A DNA stretch of 46,698 bases from Clostridium thailandense (GCF_019207025.1 NZ_JAEEGC010000061.1:1-46698), one strand, 5' to 3'; shown: positions 8,640 through 18,246, counted from the first letter of the stretch. A program made the numbers and translations. The notes: generated by a model from the sequence alone, not told the origin.

Positions 8640-9578
8640 ATGATTTTAACTATAGGGAAAAATATCTTAAAAGAGAAAATGTTAATGCTGCTTTTAGTTA
8701 TGATTATAATAATGTCCTTTTTATCACCTGTATTTTTAACGACGGTAAATTTCATTGATATGTTGACACAAATGTCAATATATGGCCTAATCGCTTGTGG
8801 AATGACTATTGCAATAATATGTGGTGATTTTGATCTTTCAGTAGGTTCCGTTGCAGCATTGAGTGGTTTAATTATGGTTATGCTTGAACCGAAGGTTGGA
8901 TTGGCAATGGCTATTTTGATTACATTAGTATTAGGTATTGCTATGGGCTTGATAAATGGATTTTTAGTAACTGTAGGAAAAATAAATTCTTTTATAGTTA
9001 CATTGGGTGCCATGACAGTGTATTATGGAGTAGCTTTAAAGATATGTAATGGAAATCCGGTTCAAAGTACTAGTGATGCACTAATTGAAATAGGAAATGG
9101 AACAATAGCTGGAATACCCTATCCTGTAATTATATATTTTGTATTTGTTGCTATTACTCAAATTTTACTTATAAAGACTAAGTATGGCAGAAATATTTAT
9201 GCAACTGGTGGAAACTATGAGGTTGCTAGATTAACAGGCATAAATGTAAAATTTTATAAAATATCAATTTTTATTGCCACTTCCTTAACCGCTGCAATAG
9301 GAGGAATGCTGCTTGCCTCAAGACTTGGTACAGCAGCACCTAATAATGCTCAAGATGCTGCCATGACTGTTATTTCAGCAGTTGTAATAGGCGGTACAAG
9401 TTTAGCTGGTGGTCAAGGTAATGCGATTAGAACAGTGTTAGGTATGTTGATACTTGGCATACTTACAAATGCTTTCAGTCTTTTGAATATATATCCATAT
9501 TATCAAACAGCAATTAAAGGTATTATACTTATAGCAGTTGTTGCAGCAGATAGTTATTATAAAAAGAACAAAAATTAA
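8640..9578 (+). CDS. Sugar ABC transporter permease 2 (RbsC-like)
   Basis: This is a 312-residue RbsC-family permease, paralogous to the preceding one, with C-G-D-F-D-L-S-V-G-S, G-R-N-I-Y-A-T-G-G-N-Y-E-V-A-R-L-T-G-I and V-V-I-G-G-T-S-L-A-G-G-Q-G. The start is set at ATG 8640. In-frame GTG codons at 8628 and 8631 overlap the AAGGGG ribosome site and are less likely. Two distinct permeases in one CUT2 importer suggest a heterodimeric channel. Confidence 0.93.
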   Translation: MILTIGKNILKEKMLMLLLVMIIIMSFLSPVFLTTVNFIDMLTQMSIYGLIACGMTIAIICGDFDLSVGSVAALSGLIMVMLEPKVGLAMAILITLVLGIAMGLINGFLVTVGKINSFIVTLGAMTVYYGVALKICNGNPVQSTSDALIEIGNGTIAGIPYPVIIYFVFVAITQILLIKTKYGRNIYATGGNYEVARLTGINVKFYKISIFIATSLTAAIGGMLLASRLGTAAPNNAQDAAMTVISAVVIGGTSLAGGQGNAIRTVLGMLILGILTNAFSLLNIYPYYQTAIKGIILIAVVAADSYYKKNKN

Positions 9579-9606
9579 GAATTAATTATTGGGAGGGAAA
9601 ATTAAT

Positions 9607-10647
9607 ATGAATCATTTCGAACGTTTTTATGCAACTATTGAAAGGAAACCGGTAGATAGGCCAGCATCATGGCTGGGAATACCAGATCACAAAGCATACA
9701 AGGGATTATTTGACTATTTTAAAGTAAGCAATCTTGATGAGTTAAAAGCTAAAATTGATGATGATGCTTATCCTGTTGAACTTCCATACCATTCTCCAAA
9801 CAGCAATGCAATTTATGCAGCTTTTAACTTTGCAAAAAAGAATTTTGATGGAGTAGAAGATGCAAGAACACTTACTGCCCCAGGCTTCTTTGAAGATTAT
9901 TCAGATCCTGATCTAATTAATGATTTTGACTGGCCAGATCCAGAAAAATATATTTCTAAAGAAGAATGTCTAAATGCTGTTGAGAAAGCTCCAAAGGATC
10001 GTCCGACTTTAGGCGTAATATGGTCAGCACATTTTCAAGACACTTGTGCAGCATTTGGAATGGAAACAGCTCTTGTAAAGATGCTTATAGAGCCAGAGAT
10101 GTATGAAGCTGTAGATAAAAAAATCTTAGACTTCTATTTAAGGGCAAATGAAATATTCTTTGAAGCTACAAAAGGTAAGCTTCATGCAGTTTTAATCGGA
10201 AATGACCTAGGCAGTCAAGCAGGGCTCATGTTGTCGCCGGATTCAATAAGAAAATTTGTTATCCCAGGAGCAAAGAAACTTGTTGAACAAGCTAAAAGTT
10301 ATGGACTAAAGGTATTATATCATTCATGTGGATCTATAGTAGAAGTTATTCCAGATCTTATAGGCGCTGGAGTCGATGTTATCCACCCAATTCAAGCACT
10401 TGCAAAAGGTATGGACCCTCACAATTTAAAAGAAAAATATGGAGATATTGCTTCATTTTGTGGAGGAGTAGATGCTCAAAATCTATTGGTTCATGGAACT
10501 CCCCAGCAAGTTAGAGATAAGGTGTTTGAGCTGAGACAGATATTCCCAACTGGTTTAATTATTTCTCCTAGTCATGAGGCTATACTACCAGATATTAGAC
10601 CTGAGAATGTTGCAGCTTTATTTGATGCTGTAAAAGAAACAATATAA
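9607..10647 (+). CDS. UroD-fold corrinoid methyltransferase (demethylase component A, module 1)
   Basis: This 346-residue protein belongs to the uroporphyrinogen decarboxylase/MtaA-MtbA/MT-I superfamily, TIM barrels that move a methyl group between a substrate and a corrinoid protein. It keeps the zinc ligand pattern of MtaA/MtbA: His239-Ser-Cys241 and Cys285 in F-C-G-G. The decarboxylase R-x-P-x-W-x-M-R-Q-A-G-R start of true HemE is absent (here R-K-P-V-D-R-P-A-S-W). ATG 9607 follows GGGAGGG; a TTG at 9589 is rejected. It sits between a sugar importer and mutarotase, corrinoid protein and methyl-THF methyltransferase genes, so it probably takes a methyl group from a sugar O-methyl ether. The substrate is inferred. 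Confidence 0.85.
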   Translation: MNHFERFYATIERKPVDRPASWLGIPDHKAYKGLFDYFKVSNLDELKAKIDDDAYPVELPYHSPNSNAIYAAFNFAKKNFDGVEDARTLTAPGFFEDYSDPDLINDFDWPDPEKYISKEECLNAVEKAPKDRPTLGVIWSAHFQDTCAAFGMETALVKMLIEPEMYEAVDKKILDFYLRANEIFFEATKGKLHAVLIGNDLGSQAGLMLSPDSIRKFVIPGAKKLVEQAKSYGLKVLYHSCGSIVEVIPDLIGAGVDVIHPIQALAKGMDPHNLKEKYGDIASFCGGVDAQNLLVHGTPQQVRDKVFELRQIFPTGLIISPSHEAILPDIRPENVAALFDAVKETI

Positions 10648-10704
10648 AACAAGCAAAAAATCCACACTTTAAGACTGACATAAGTGCATTTGGAGGGAAA
10701 AATT

Positions 10705-11025
10705 ATGAGATGCGGTTCTGTAATAAAGGTAAAGCCAGGTATGTTAGATGAATATGTTAAGCTTCATTCTTCGGTATGGCCAGATGTTCTTAAAATGATT
10801 AAAGAATGTAATATAAAAAACTACTCAATATATTATAAGGATGGCTATTTATTTAGTTATTTTGAATATGTGGGCATAGATTATGAGGGTGATATGAAGA
10901 GGATGGCAGATGATCCTACAACTCAAAAGTGGTGGGATGTAACAAAGCCATGTCATATTCCGCTTGAAACTCGTAAAAAGGGTGAATGGTGGGCTGAAAT
11001 GGAAGAGGTGTTCCATTTAGACTAA
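10705..11025 (+). CDS. L-rhamnose/L-fucose mutarotase family protein (RhaM/DUF718), copy 1
   Basis: This 106-residue protein of the RhaM (YiiL) family interconverts alpha and beta anomers of 6-deoxyhexoses. Tyr17 and His21 in E-Y-V-K-L-H match the catalytic Tyr/His of E. coli RhaM. N-Y-S-I-Y, a W-W pair and the ending E-E-V-F-H-L-D also fit. Start ATG 10705 follows GGAGGG; the upstream in-frame GTG 10684 lies before that RBS and is rejected. A mutarotase between a methyltransferase and its corrinoid protein strongly hints that the methylated substrate is a free reducing deoxysugar. A close paralogue lies at 24315. Confidence 0.93.
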   Translation: MRCGSVIKVKPGMLDEYVKLHSSVWPDVLKMIKECNIKNYSIYYKDGYLFSYFEYVGIDYEGDMKRMADDPTTQKWWDVTKPCHIPLETRKKGEWWAEMEEVFHLD

Positions 11026-11127
11026 ATATATTTGTATGGAAACAGAAGATCGAGTTATGTATGGTTATAAATATTCATGTCATTTCCATTAAATTTAATA
11101 AAAGTATTATATAGGGAGGAAATATAA

Positions 11128-11769
11128 ATGGATTTAAAAGAACTTTCACTTACAGTAGAAAAAGGTAACGCTAAAAAAGTAAAGGAGCTTGTGGTGCAAG
11201 CCATTGAAGAAAAGATTGATCCAGCTACAATACTTAACGAAGGTATGATTTCGGCTATGGCTGAAGTAGGGACAAAATTTAAGAATAATGAAATATATGT
11301 ACCAGAAATGCTTATAGCAGCAAGAGCTATGAGTGCTGGACTGCAGGTACTAGAACCAATTTTAGCAGAAACAGGCGTGAAGCCTATTGGTAAGGCAATT
11401 ATAGGAACTGTAAAGGGAGACTTACATGATATAGGTAAAAACCTCTGTGCTATGATGGTTGAAGGTGCTGGTATTGAAGTTTATGATTTAGGAATTGATG
11501 TACCAGCAGAGGAATTTGTTAAAAAAGCAGAAGAACTTGGTGCAGATATTGTTGTTATATCTGCATTACTTACAACAACAATGCCATATATACAGGAAGT
11601 TATAGATTCATTTAACAAATCTTCTGTTAGGGACAAGTATTATATTATGATTGGTGGGGCTCCTGTTACAGAAGAATTTGCAGAAAAAGTTGGAGCAGAT
11701 TTATATACTCCTGATGCAGCAACAGCAGGAGAAAAAGCTAAGGAATATTTAGTTTCAGTAAAAGTTTAA
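11128..11769 (+). CDS. Corrinoid protein of demethylase module 1 (MtvC/MtaC-like)
   Basis: This is a 213-residue cobalamin carrier. A helical cap domain (about 1-85, with N-E-G-M-I-S-A-M and V-P-E-M-L-I-A-A-R-A-M) is followed by a Rossmann B12-binding domain with D-L-H-D-I-G-K-N, in which His100 is the lower axial cobalt ligand. The later S-A-L-L-T-T-T-M and G-G-A-P-V-T loops also fit. It would accept a methyl group from the UroD-fold protein and hand it to the methyltransferase at 11830. RBS GGGAGGAA precedes ATG 11128. It is highly similar along its length to the corrinoid protein at 19512, so the two probably share partners. Confidence 0.95.
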   Translation: MDLKELSLTVEKGNAKKVKELVVQAIEEKIDPATILNEGMISAMAEVGTKFKNNEIYVPEMLIAARAMSAGLQVLEPILAETGVKPIGKAIIGTVKGDLHDIGKNLCAMMVEGAGIEVYDLGIDVPAEEFVKKAEELGADIVVISALLTTTMPYIQEVIDSFNKSSVRDKYYIMIGGAPVTEEFAEKVGADLYTPDAATAGEKAKEYLVSVKV

Positions 11770-11771
11770 AT

Positions 11772-11804
11772 TTTAAAGTGTATGTTTTAGACATACACTT
11801 TAAA
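11772..11804 (+). other. Perfect intercistronic hairpin between corrinoid protein and methyltransferase
   Basis: TTTAAAGTGTATGT (11772-11785) pairs perfectly with ACATACACTTTAAA (11791-11804) across a 5-base loop. No T-run follows, so read-through is expected. It may stabilise the upstream corrinoid-protein mRNA, which is needed in excess over the catalytic methyltransferase. Confidence 0.6.
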
Positions 11805-11829
11805 GATACATTGTAGAGGAGGATATATT

Positions 11830-12636
11830 ATGATAATAGTTGGTGAATTAATAAACGCAAGCCGTAAAGCTATTTCACAGGCAATAAAAGATAATGATAT
11901 TGATTATATAAGGAAGGTAGCAAAGGAACAACAAAAAGCAGGTGCTGATTATATAGATGTTAATGCAGGTATATTTGTAGGAAAGGAATCTGATTACCTA
12001 AAGTGGCTGGTACAGGGCATTCAATCAGAACTAGATGTTCCTTGTTGCATAGATTCACCAGATCCTAAAGCCATAGAAGCAGCTTTAGCTGTTCATAAAG
12101 GAAGCTCAATGATAAATTCTATTTCGTTAGAAAAGGAAAGATATGAGGCTATATTGCCTATAATAGCAGGTACAGATTTAAAGGTAGTAGCCCTTTGTAT
12201 GGATTCAGATGGTATGCCTGAAACTGCAGATGAAAGATTAAGAATTGCAGATAAATTAGTAAATGGATTGCTTCAGCATAATATATTAATAGACAATATA
12301 TACATAGATCCACTGGTTCAACCTATTGGAACTAACGATACTTTTGGATTCGAATTTTTAGATTCAATACAGGCTATCACTACTAGATTTAAGGGTATAC
12401 ATACAATGTGTGGTTTATCTAATATATCCTTTGGTCTTCCAGCAAGAAAGTTTATTAATCAAACCTTTGCTATTATGGCAATTTGCAAAGGATTAGATGG
12501 ACTTATAGTAAATCCTTTGGATAAAGCTATGATGGCAGGTCTAATAACAGCAGAAACTTTAGCTGGAAGAGATGAATTCTGTATGAATTACTTACAGGCA
12601 TATAGAAACAGTAAAATAGATTTAAGTACCCCTTAA
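11830..12636 (+). CDS. Methyltetrahydrofolate:corrinoid methyltransferase (AcsE/MtvA-like), module 1
   Basis: This is a 268-residue pterin-binding TIM barrel of the AcsE/MtvA/MetH-like family that moves methyl between a corrinoid protein and tetrahydrofolate. Family features: the start I-I-V-G-E-L-I-N-A-S, G-A-D-Y-I-D-V-N-A-G (about residue 38), C-I-D-S-P-D-P, I-N-S-I-S-L-E, I-D-P-L-V-Q-P and G-L-S-N-I-S-F-G-L-P. Start ATG 11830 follows AGAGGAGG. As the only such enzyme near the two similar corrinoid proteins (11128 and 19512), it probably serves both. Methyl-THF would enter the Wood-Ljungdahl pathway, which is not in this window. Confidence 0.92.
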   Translation: MIIVGELINASRKAISQAIKDNDIDYIRKVAKEQQKAGADYIDVNAGIFVGKESDYLKWLVQGIQSELDVPCCIDSPDPKAIEAALAVHKGSSMINSISLEKERYEAILPIIAGTDLKVVALCMDSDGMPETADERLRIADKLVNGLLQHNILIDNIYIDPLVQPIGTNDTFGFEFLDSIQAITTRFKGIHTMCGLSNISFGLPARKFINQTFAIMAICKGLDGLIVNPLDKAMMAGLITAETLAGRDEFCMNYLQAYRNSKIDLSTP

Positions 12637-12645
12637 AATAAACTT

Positions 12646-12720
12646 ATAGTCAGTAAACTCTTTTGTCTTGGATTATTGTAGTGATTGAGCTAAAAAGGAG
12701 GTTACTGACTATTTATTTTA
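12646..12720 (+). terminator. Long-stem terminator-like hairpin before the chemoreceptor gene
   Basis: ATAGTCAGTAA (12646-12656) pairs perfectly with TTACTGACTAT (12702-12712), and flanking CTTTT/AAAAG extends the stem. The right arm is followed by TTATTTTA. It lies between the methyltransferase stop and the chemoreceptor GTG, so it probably ends or attenuates the first operon there. Confidence 0.55.
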
Positions 12721-12789
12721 TTAGGTTAAATTATTTATTCATATATATTTAGCTTAAAAAGTGCGCAGTATTAAACCGGGGGGATAATT

Positions 12790-14484
12790 GTGGTGTTAAG
12801 GTTAAAATCAATTGCTTTAAGAATTAGGATAGGTTTTTTAGTCATAATTTTATGTCTTGTTGGAGTGATTATAGTGGAAATGTATATATCTATTTCTTAT
12901 AATAATAAATATAAGAATATGTTAACTTTTATTATGACCTCTAATCAGATTCAAGATTCTATTGATGAATACACAACTAACTTCAGCAATAAATTAATGT
13001 ATGAAAAAGATAAAAAGAAAATGAAAGAAAATTATATAAGCTTTAAGAATAAGATATATGAAAAAGAAAATTATTTAGCAAAGAATGTATCAAAGGATAG
13101 TCAGTCAACAGCAAGTATAGAAGCAATTAGTAGATTAAGTAATGCGTATTTTAATACTATCGAAGACATTTTGAATGTTGAAGAACAAGTTAATATGAGT
13201 GATTCTTTTGATAAATATGAAGAAACTAAGAAAACTAATAGCTTTATAGATAATGAAATTTCTAAACTAATTGTCAGTGAGACCAAAAGTAATAATGCTG
13301 AAATACAAAGGCTTAATAGGCAATACTACCAAATATCAAGTATCATGGTAGTATTCATTGGAATAGTCATACTTTTGGCAATGGTATATTCTATTAGGTT
13401 ATCTAACTATATATCACAAGCTTTGAGAAGATTAACGGAGATTTCAAAGAAAATAGGAGATGGAGATTTAAAATGTAGGGATGTAGTAGTAAAATCTGAT
13501 GATGAATTAAAAATTTTAGCTGTTGCATTTAATGATATGAAGAATAGCCTGAAGGAAATAACTATTAAAATACGAGGAGTAGCTGGACAGGTTTTTGATT
13601 CTTCTAATCGTTTAAGTAAAAATGTTGAACAAAATTTTAAAGCTAATAATCAAATTGCTTTAGTAATACAGAATATAGCAGAGAGTGCATCGGAGCAAGC
13701 TGAAAAAACAAATAATACTGCAGTAATTATTGAAGAAACTTATAAATTGATGAATAATATTTCATTAAGCACAGAAAATGCGTTATTATTATCAGAAGAT
13801 TCAAAAAAAGTATCCGAGGAAGGTTCCAATTATATTAACAATTTTATTGATAGGATTAATTCAATTAATAATTCCATACAAGTTTCAGCTAATACTTTAG
13901 ATGATTTAAGCGGAAAAACTGAACGAATAGGCAATATAGTTGACTTTATAAAAGCCATAGCGGAACAGACAAATCTTTTAGCTTTGAATGCTGCAATTGA
14001 AGCCGCAAGAGCTGGAGAAAGTGGTAGAGGGTTTGCTGTAGTTGCTGAGGAAGTTAAAAAGCTAGCTATGGAGTCAGGTGAGGCGACAAAACAAATTAGC
14101 GAAGTAATAAAGAGTATTCAGCATCAAACACAGCAGGTCAAAGTGGAAATGAATAGTGCAGTATTAAATGTAAAGGATGCAGTAAAAAGAATAGCTTCAA
14201 CTAAAGAGTTTTTAAATAATATTGAAAATTGTAACAATAAGGTGGATACTGAAGTAGAAGTAATTTCATCAAGTATAAGCAATCTGTTAAATGCTATGGA
14301 GAAAATTAGTGAGGAAAGCAAATACAATAATGAAATTATTCAAGCTTTTGCTGCAGACAGTGAGGAGATTGCAGCTTCAACAGAAGAGCAAATATCTAAT
14401 CTTGAGCTTATGATAGAAACTACTAATGCTCTAGTTGAAGATTCAGTCAATATGGAAGAAGTAGTAAAAAAGTTTAATTTGTAA
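12790..14484 (+). CDS. Transmembrane methyl-accepting chemotaxis protein
   Basis: This 564-residue chemoreceptor has a first membrane segment at about residues 12-33, an extracellular helical sensor of about 145 residues (4HB-like, very Asn/Lys rich), a second segment at about 178-200, HAMP, and a long coiled-coil signalling region with the conserved hairpin tip [19 protein letters not shown]. Start is GTG 12790 after CCGGGGGG; no better start lies nearby. It is flanked by demethylase genes, so it may steer cells toward the same sugar, directly or through the binding protein. It follows a terminator-like hairpin and may form a unit with the activator gene. Confidence 0.93.
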   Translation: MVLRLKSIALRIRIGFLVIILCLVGVIIVEMYISISYNNKYKNMLTFIMTSNQIQDSIDEYTTNFSNKLMYEKDKKKMKENYISFKNKIYEKENYLAKNVSKDSQSTASIEAISRLSNAYFNTIEDILNVEEQVNMSDSFDKYEETKKTNSFIDNEISKLIVSETKSNNAEIQRLNRQYYQISSIMVVFIGIVILLAMVYSIRLSNYISQALRRLTEISKKIGDGDLKCRDVVVKSDDELKILAVAFNDMKNSLKEITIKIRGVAGQVFDSSNRLSKNVEQNFKANNQIALVIQNIAESASEQAEKTNNTAVIIEETYKLMNNISLSTENALLLSEDSKKVSEEGSNYINNFIDRINSINNSIQVSANTLDDLSGKTERIGNIVDFIKAIAEQTNLLALNAAIEAARAGESGRGFAVVAEEVKKLAMESGEATKQISEVIKSIQHQTQQVKVEMNSAVLNVKDAVKRIASTKEFLNNIENCNNKVDTEVEVISSSISNLLNAMEKISEESKYNNEIIQAFAADSEEIAASTEEQISNLELMIETTNALVEDSVNMEEVVKKFNL

Positions 14485-14560
14485 TATATAGAAAGATACT
14501 GTAGTTAAATGGATTTATATGTAATGCTTACTTTCAAAAAACTTTGTGGGGAGATAGTTC

Positions 14561-17026
14561 ATGAACGTTTTTAATGGAATAGATTTAATTGTTGAAGAGA
14601 AAGAAATAATAAGGTTACTAGGATATAGGGATTCACAACCAGGCGAAGAAATAATAGAGGCTATTAGGGAAGAAATTAAAGCATGTAGAAATTATTTAAA
14701 TTCAGTAGTTTATTATGAAAAAATAAATATAAAGAGCATAGAGGATAGTCAGGTTATACTGAAAAATGGTATTTTCTTAAGTGGAGAATTTATATCAAGA
14801 AAATTAAATAAATGCAAATATATTGTAGCTGCTGTTACAACATTGGGCAGAGAAATAGACGAAAGGATAAAGGAAGCCTTTGATGGCGATGATTATTTAA
14901 GAGGAATGATTATGGACAACATAGGAATTGCTGCACTTACATATGTAGATAAATTATTTTGGATTAGTATGGTAGAGCATATTGAAGGAAGCAGTATAGG
15001 AATAACAGAAAAGCTTTCACCAGGAGATAAAGAGTGGGCACTTGAAGAGCAGAAAAAACTCTTTCAATGTATAGATAAAAACTTTACAAAAGTGGGGCTT
15101 ACAGAATCATTGCTCATGACGCCAATAAAATCAACTTCAGGAATATTTGGCTTTGGTGAAAATATAGGAATTACTAAAAGTGAACATTTATGCAGTGAAT
15201 GTAAATTGAAAAGTTGTTCGTATAGAATGGATAAAAAAATTAAGCTTAAGGTAGATAAACAGGTAATGGAAGTAGAGTCTGGGACAAACTTACTTGATAT
15301 ACTAAGAGAAAATAAAATATTCATAGATAATCCTTGTGGTGGAAAAGGAACTTGCGGAAAATGCAAGGTGAAATTAATAAAGGGACTTAAAGAGCCTACA
15401 TCATTAGATATAAAACATTTAAGTAAGGAAGAAATAGAGGAGGGAATTAGGTTATCTTGTAATATAAATATAAGTGAAACTACTGAGCTAATAATCCCTG
15501 TAGATAACGAAAAAATGAATATTGCGGTAGCCATGGAGAAATATGAATTTGATGTAGATTCAATGATCAAGAAAAAATACTTAGTTATGAAGGAACCTTC
15601 CATTGAAGATCAAAGAGATGATTATAAGAGAATTAGCGATGCTTGTGGAATAAGGGATTTACTTATTGGAATTAAAGATTTAGCAACAGTAAGTGAAAAA
15701 TTAAGAAAATATAACTTTGATGTCACAGCAGCAATTTATAAAAATCAACTTATACACATAGAAGAAGGTGATGAGAGGGAAAAGATCTATGGATTAGCTA
15801 TTGATGTTGGAACTACCACTATAGCAGCATACCTTTTAGATATGAATAATGGTAAAGTTATGGATGTAGAACCACAAATTAACATGCAAAGAATTTATGG
15901 AGCCGATGTTATTTCAAGAATCGATTTTACTGTTGAAAATAAGGAAGGACTAAATACTTTGAGACAGTGCATAATTGGACAAGTTAACTCAATAATTGAA
16001 ACATTGAGTGCTAGAAATAGTATCTGTAAAGATAATATATATGATGTAGTTATAGCAGGAAATACTACTATGATTCACTTATTGCTTGGACTACCTTGCA
16101 AGCAAATAGCTATGGCTCCATATATTTCAGTAGTTACAAAGGCTCTTGAAATTAAAGCTGAAGAACTTGGTATTATAACTCAAGGTATAGTAAGTATTAT
16201 ACCAGGGATTTCAGCCTATATAGGTGGTGATATTGTTTCAGGAATTTTATCTAGTGGAATGCTGAATTCGGAAGGACACTCCCTGCTGCTAGATCTTGGA
16301 ACTAATGGGGAAATGGTTTTAGGAAATAAAAGCGAGATTATAACCTGTTCCACTGCTGCAGGACCTGCTTTTGAAGGATCAAATATCAAGCATGGTGTTG
16401 GTGGAATAAAAGGTGCAATATGTAAAATCGATTTGTCACAAGATAAGGTATATGAGACTGTAGGAGGAGAAAATCCAATAGGAGTGTGTGGTTCGGGAGT
16501 TCTTGATACAGTGGCACAATTTTTAAAATATGGCATTATAGATGGCACAGGTAAAATTATTGATAAAAATGAACTGGGAGAGAAATATAAGGACAGGTTA
16601 ATGGATACAGGTAAAATGAAAGAATTTATTTTGGCAGAAGATAAGATGAACAACAAAATTATAACTTTTACTCAAAAGGATGTAAGAGAGGTTCAACTAG
16701 CTAAGGCTGCAATAAGTGCGGGAATTAAAATTCTTTTAAAGGAAAAAAATATACAGCTAGAAGATATAGAGACAATGTATATTGGTGGGGGATTTGGAAG
16801 CTATATGGATGCAGAAAGTGCCATAACCATTGGAATGATACCTAAAGAACTAAAAGATAGGATAAGGTCTATTGGAAATTGTTCAGGAGCTGGTGCTAAA
16901 ATGTATTTAATGTCAAAGAAATTAAGAGATAAAGCATTGGAGATTTCTCGCAAAGCAAATTATATAGAACTATCTAGAAGAAGTGATTTTCAGGAGTATT
17001 TTATTGATTCTATGTTGCTTGAGTAG
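14561..17026 (+). CDS. Corrinoid reductive activator: MetH-activation-like domain fused to RACo ([2Fe-2S] + ASKHA ATPase)
   Basis: This 821-residue protein would return accidentally oxidised Co(II) corrinoid to active Co(I). Residues about 1-225 resemble the B12-dependent methionine synthase activation domain (L-S-P-G-D-K-E-W with T-E-S-L-L-M and S-G-I-F-G-F-G, ending in a C-S-E-C/C-S-Y-R patch). Residues about 230-320 form a plant-type ferredoxin with Cys259-x5-Cys265-x2-Cys268 and Cys300. From about 405 the ASKHA/DUF4445 ATPase domain has A-I-D-V-G-T-T-T, D-L-G-T-N-G-E and G-G-G-F-G-S. Standard RACo proteins have about 630 residues, so the N-terminal domain is an extension. Start ATG 14561 follows GGGGAG. 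It is the only activator in the window and could serve all three corrinoid proteins. Confidence 0.93.
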   Translation: MNVFNGIDLIVEEKEIIRLLGYRDSQPGEEIIEAIREEIKACRNYLNSVVYYEKINIKSIEDSQVILKNGIFLSGEFISRKLNKCKYIVAAVTTLGREIDERIKEAFDGDDYLRGMIMDNIGIAALTYVDKLFWISMVEHIEGSSIGITEKLSPGDKEWALEEQKKLFQCIDKNFTKVGLTESLLMTPIKSTSGIFGFGENIGITKSEHLCSECKLKSCSYRMDKKIKLKVDKQVMEVESGTNLLDILRENKIFIDNPCGGKGTCGKCKVKLIKGLKEPTSLDIKHLSKEEIEEGIRLSCNINISETTELIIPVDNEKMNIAVAMEKYEFDVDSMIKKKYLVMKEPSIEDQRDDYKRISDACGIRDLLIGIKDLATVSEKLRKYNFDVTAAIYKNQLIHIEEGDEREKIYGLAIDVGTTTIAAYLLDMNNGKVMDVEPQINMQRIYGADVISRIDFTVENKEGLNTLRQCIIGQVNSIIETLSARNSICKDNIYDVVIAGNTTMIHLLLGLPCKQIAMAPYISVVTKALEIKAEELGIITQGIVSIIPGISAYIGGDIVSGILSSGMLNSEGHSLLLDLGTNGEMVLGNKSEIITCSTAAGPAFEGSNIKHGVGGIKGAICKIDLSQDKVYETVGGENPIGVCGSGVLDTVAQFLKYGIIDGTGKIIDKNELGEKYKDRLMDTGKMKEFILAEDKMNNKIITFTQKDVREVQLAKAAISAGIKILLKEKNIQLEDIETMYIGGGFGSYMDAESAITIGMIPKELKDRIRSIGNCSGAGAKMYLMSKKLRDKALEISRKANYIELSRRSDFQEYFIDSMLLE

Positions 17027-17097
17027 AGGGTACTGAAAATATAAATATCTGATATGGGATCTATATTTGCTGTAATTATCTATAATAAAAATAAAAG

Positions 17098-17150
17098 AAC
17101 ACTTTTTATTGATAATAATTTTGCAATATTATTAACAAAAGGTGTTTTTT
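17098..17150. terminator. Bidirectional terminator between activator and AraC genes
   Basis: An AT-rich stem of about 19 pairs runs from AACACTTTTT (17098-17107) to AAAAGGTGTT (17137-17146). It is followed by TTTT on the plus strand and by TTTTATTTTTA on the minus strand. It lies between two converging genes and can stop both. Confidence 0.75.
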
Positions 17151-17169
17151 ATATGCGTCTATTTTTCAT

Positions 17170-18081
17170 TTATAATCGCCTTCCTAAAATTGTGTCTATA
17201 GAGGAGTACTGTTCCTGATATTTTTTGGGACTTACTCCTTTATACTTTTTGAATAATCTACTAAATTGAGCACAATCAGAAATTCCAATAAGAGCTGAGG
17301 TATCAGATATACTGTAATACATGGATAAATAGTGGCATGCTAGTTCAATCTTCTTTTCATTAATATAGCCTATTATAGTCTTTGATAGATGATTTTTAAA
17401 TAGATACTCAAGATTGCGTTTAGAAGTACAACAATATTTGGCTATACTTTCTACTGAAAGCTTTGTATGTAACTTAGCATCAATATAGTCTAATGCTTGT
17501 TCAAGAGTGCTTTGTTCAGTAAAAGAAGCATTAGCTGAATTGTGATTTGATAGACATAAGAGACTTTCTAATATTAAATTTTTAATTGCCTGGTATGTTC
17601 CATAATTTGAACCTTTACTTATACTTATGGAATTGTAATCTGCCACAAAGCCTAAGTATGCAAAAAGCTGCTCCTTATGTTTTACTATTGGTTTATGCCC
17701 ACATAGAAAATTATTTATAAGTTTATCATTCTGCGAAGTTGTAAGGGAAATTGAATTTACCTTTATATTGATAAAAAAATATATTAATAGTAGCTCTTTA
17801 TTTGAAGCAATACCTTGTATTTCGTGTTTTACACCTGGATCTGCTATTATTAAATCCCCAGGAGCTAATTCATAGATTTTATCATTATAAATATACTTAC
17901 CATATCCGGAAAGTATCACGCATAATTCATAGCTATTATGATAATGAAGTTGATTTGATATTTGTTCATTTCCGAAAGAGCAATAAGTTCCAGTTTTACA
18001 GAAAATAGAGTACATGCCAAAATTATCTTCTATTCTTTTTCCACATATATGCTCTGTTATAGGGAGATTATTTTTTCCCAT
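17170..18081 (-). CDS. AraC family transcriptional regulator, copy 1
   Basis: This 303-residue regulator has an N-terminal cupin sensor domain (L-H-Y-H-N-S-Y-E-L and A-P-G-D-L-I-I-A-D-P-G-V-K-H) and a C-terminal double helix-turn-helix (about 205-295, with S-V-E-S-I-A-K-Y-C and G-I-S-D-C-A-Q-F-S-R-L-F-K-K-Y-K-G). The start is ATG 18081 after GGAGGG, giving a family-typical length; the in-frame start at 18168 would add 29 residues without an RBS. It is divergent from the second demethylase and importer operon at 18247 and is probably its sugar-responsive activator. Confidence 0.92.
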   Translation of the reverse strand: MGKNNLPITEHICGKRIEDNFGMYSIFCKTGTYCSFGNEQISNQLHYHNSYELCVILSGYGKYIYNDKIYELAPGDLIIADPGVKHEIQGIASNKELLLIYFFINIKVNSISLTTSQNDKLINNFLCGHKPIVKHKEQLFAYLGFVADYNSISISKGSNYGTYQAIKNLILESLLCLSNHNSANASFTEQSTLEQALDYIDAKLHTKLSVESIAKYCCTSKRNLEYLFKNHLSKTIIGYINEKKIELACHYLSMYYSISDTSALIGISDCAQFSRLFKKYKGVSPKKYQEQYSSIDTILGRRL

Positions 18082-18246
18082 AATAGATCCCTCCATAAAA
18101 TTCAATACAATATGATTATACTGCTGACTTCGTTTTTTATCAAATACACTTCGTTTTTGATTATTCAATAAGCAAAGAATTGTGACTATAATTTTAATAT
18201 AGAAAGTTGAAAAAATTAAGAATACTTAGAAAAATGAGGTGTTGAC

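Noticed and set aside
9579..9606. Cobalamin riboswitch controlling the corrinoid genes
   Set aside because: I looked for the conserved GCCACTG-type B12 box and a suitably long structured leader before the demethylase genes. The spaces are too short or lack the motif.
11830..12636. Dihydropteroate synthase or a methionine synthase fragment
   Set aside because: The pterin-binding barrel fits AcsE/MtvA proteins in length and motifs, and no folate synthesis genes or homocysteine-binding domain are present.
15064..16656. Long minus-strand open frames inside the activator gene
   Set aside because: They lie wholly within a well-supported coding gene, lack ribosome sites and show no domain. They are codon shadows, like the other antisense frames in the permease, kinase and corrinoid genes.
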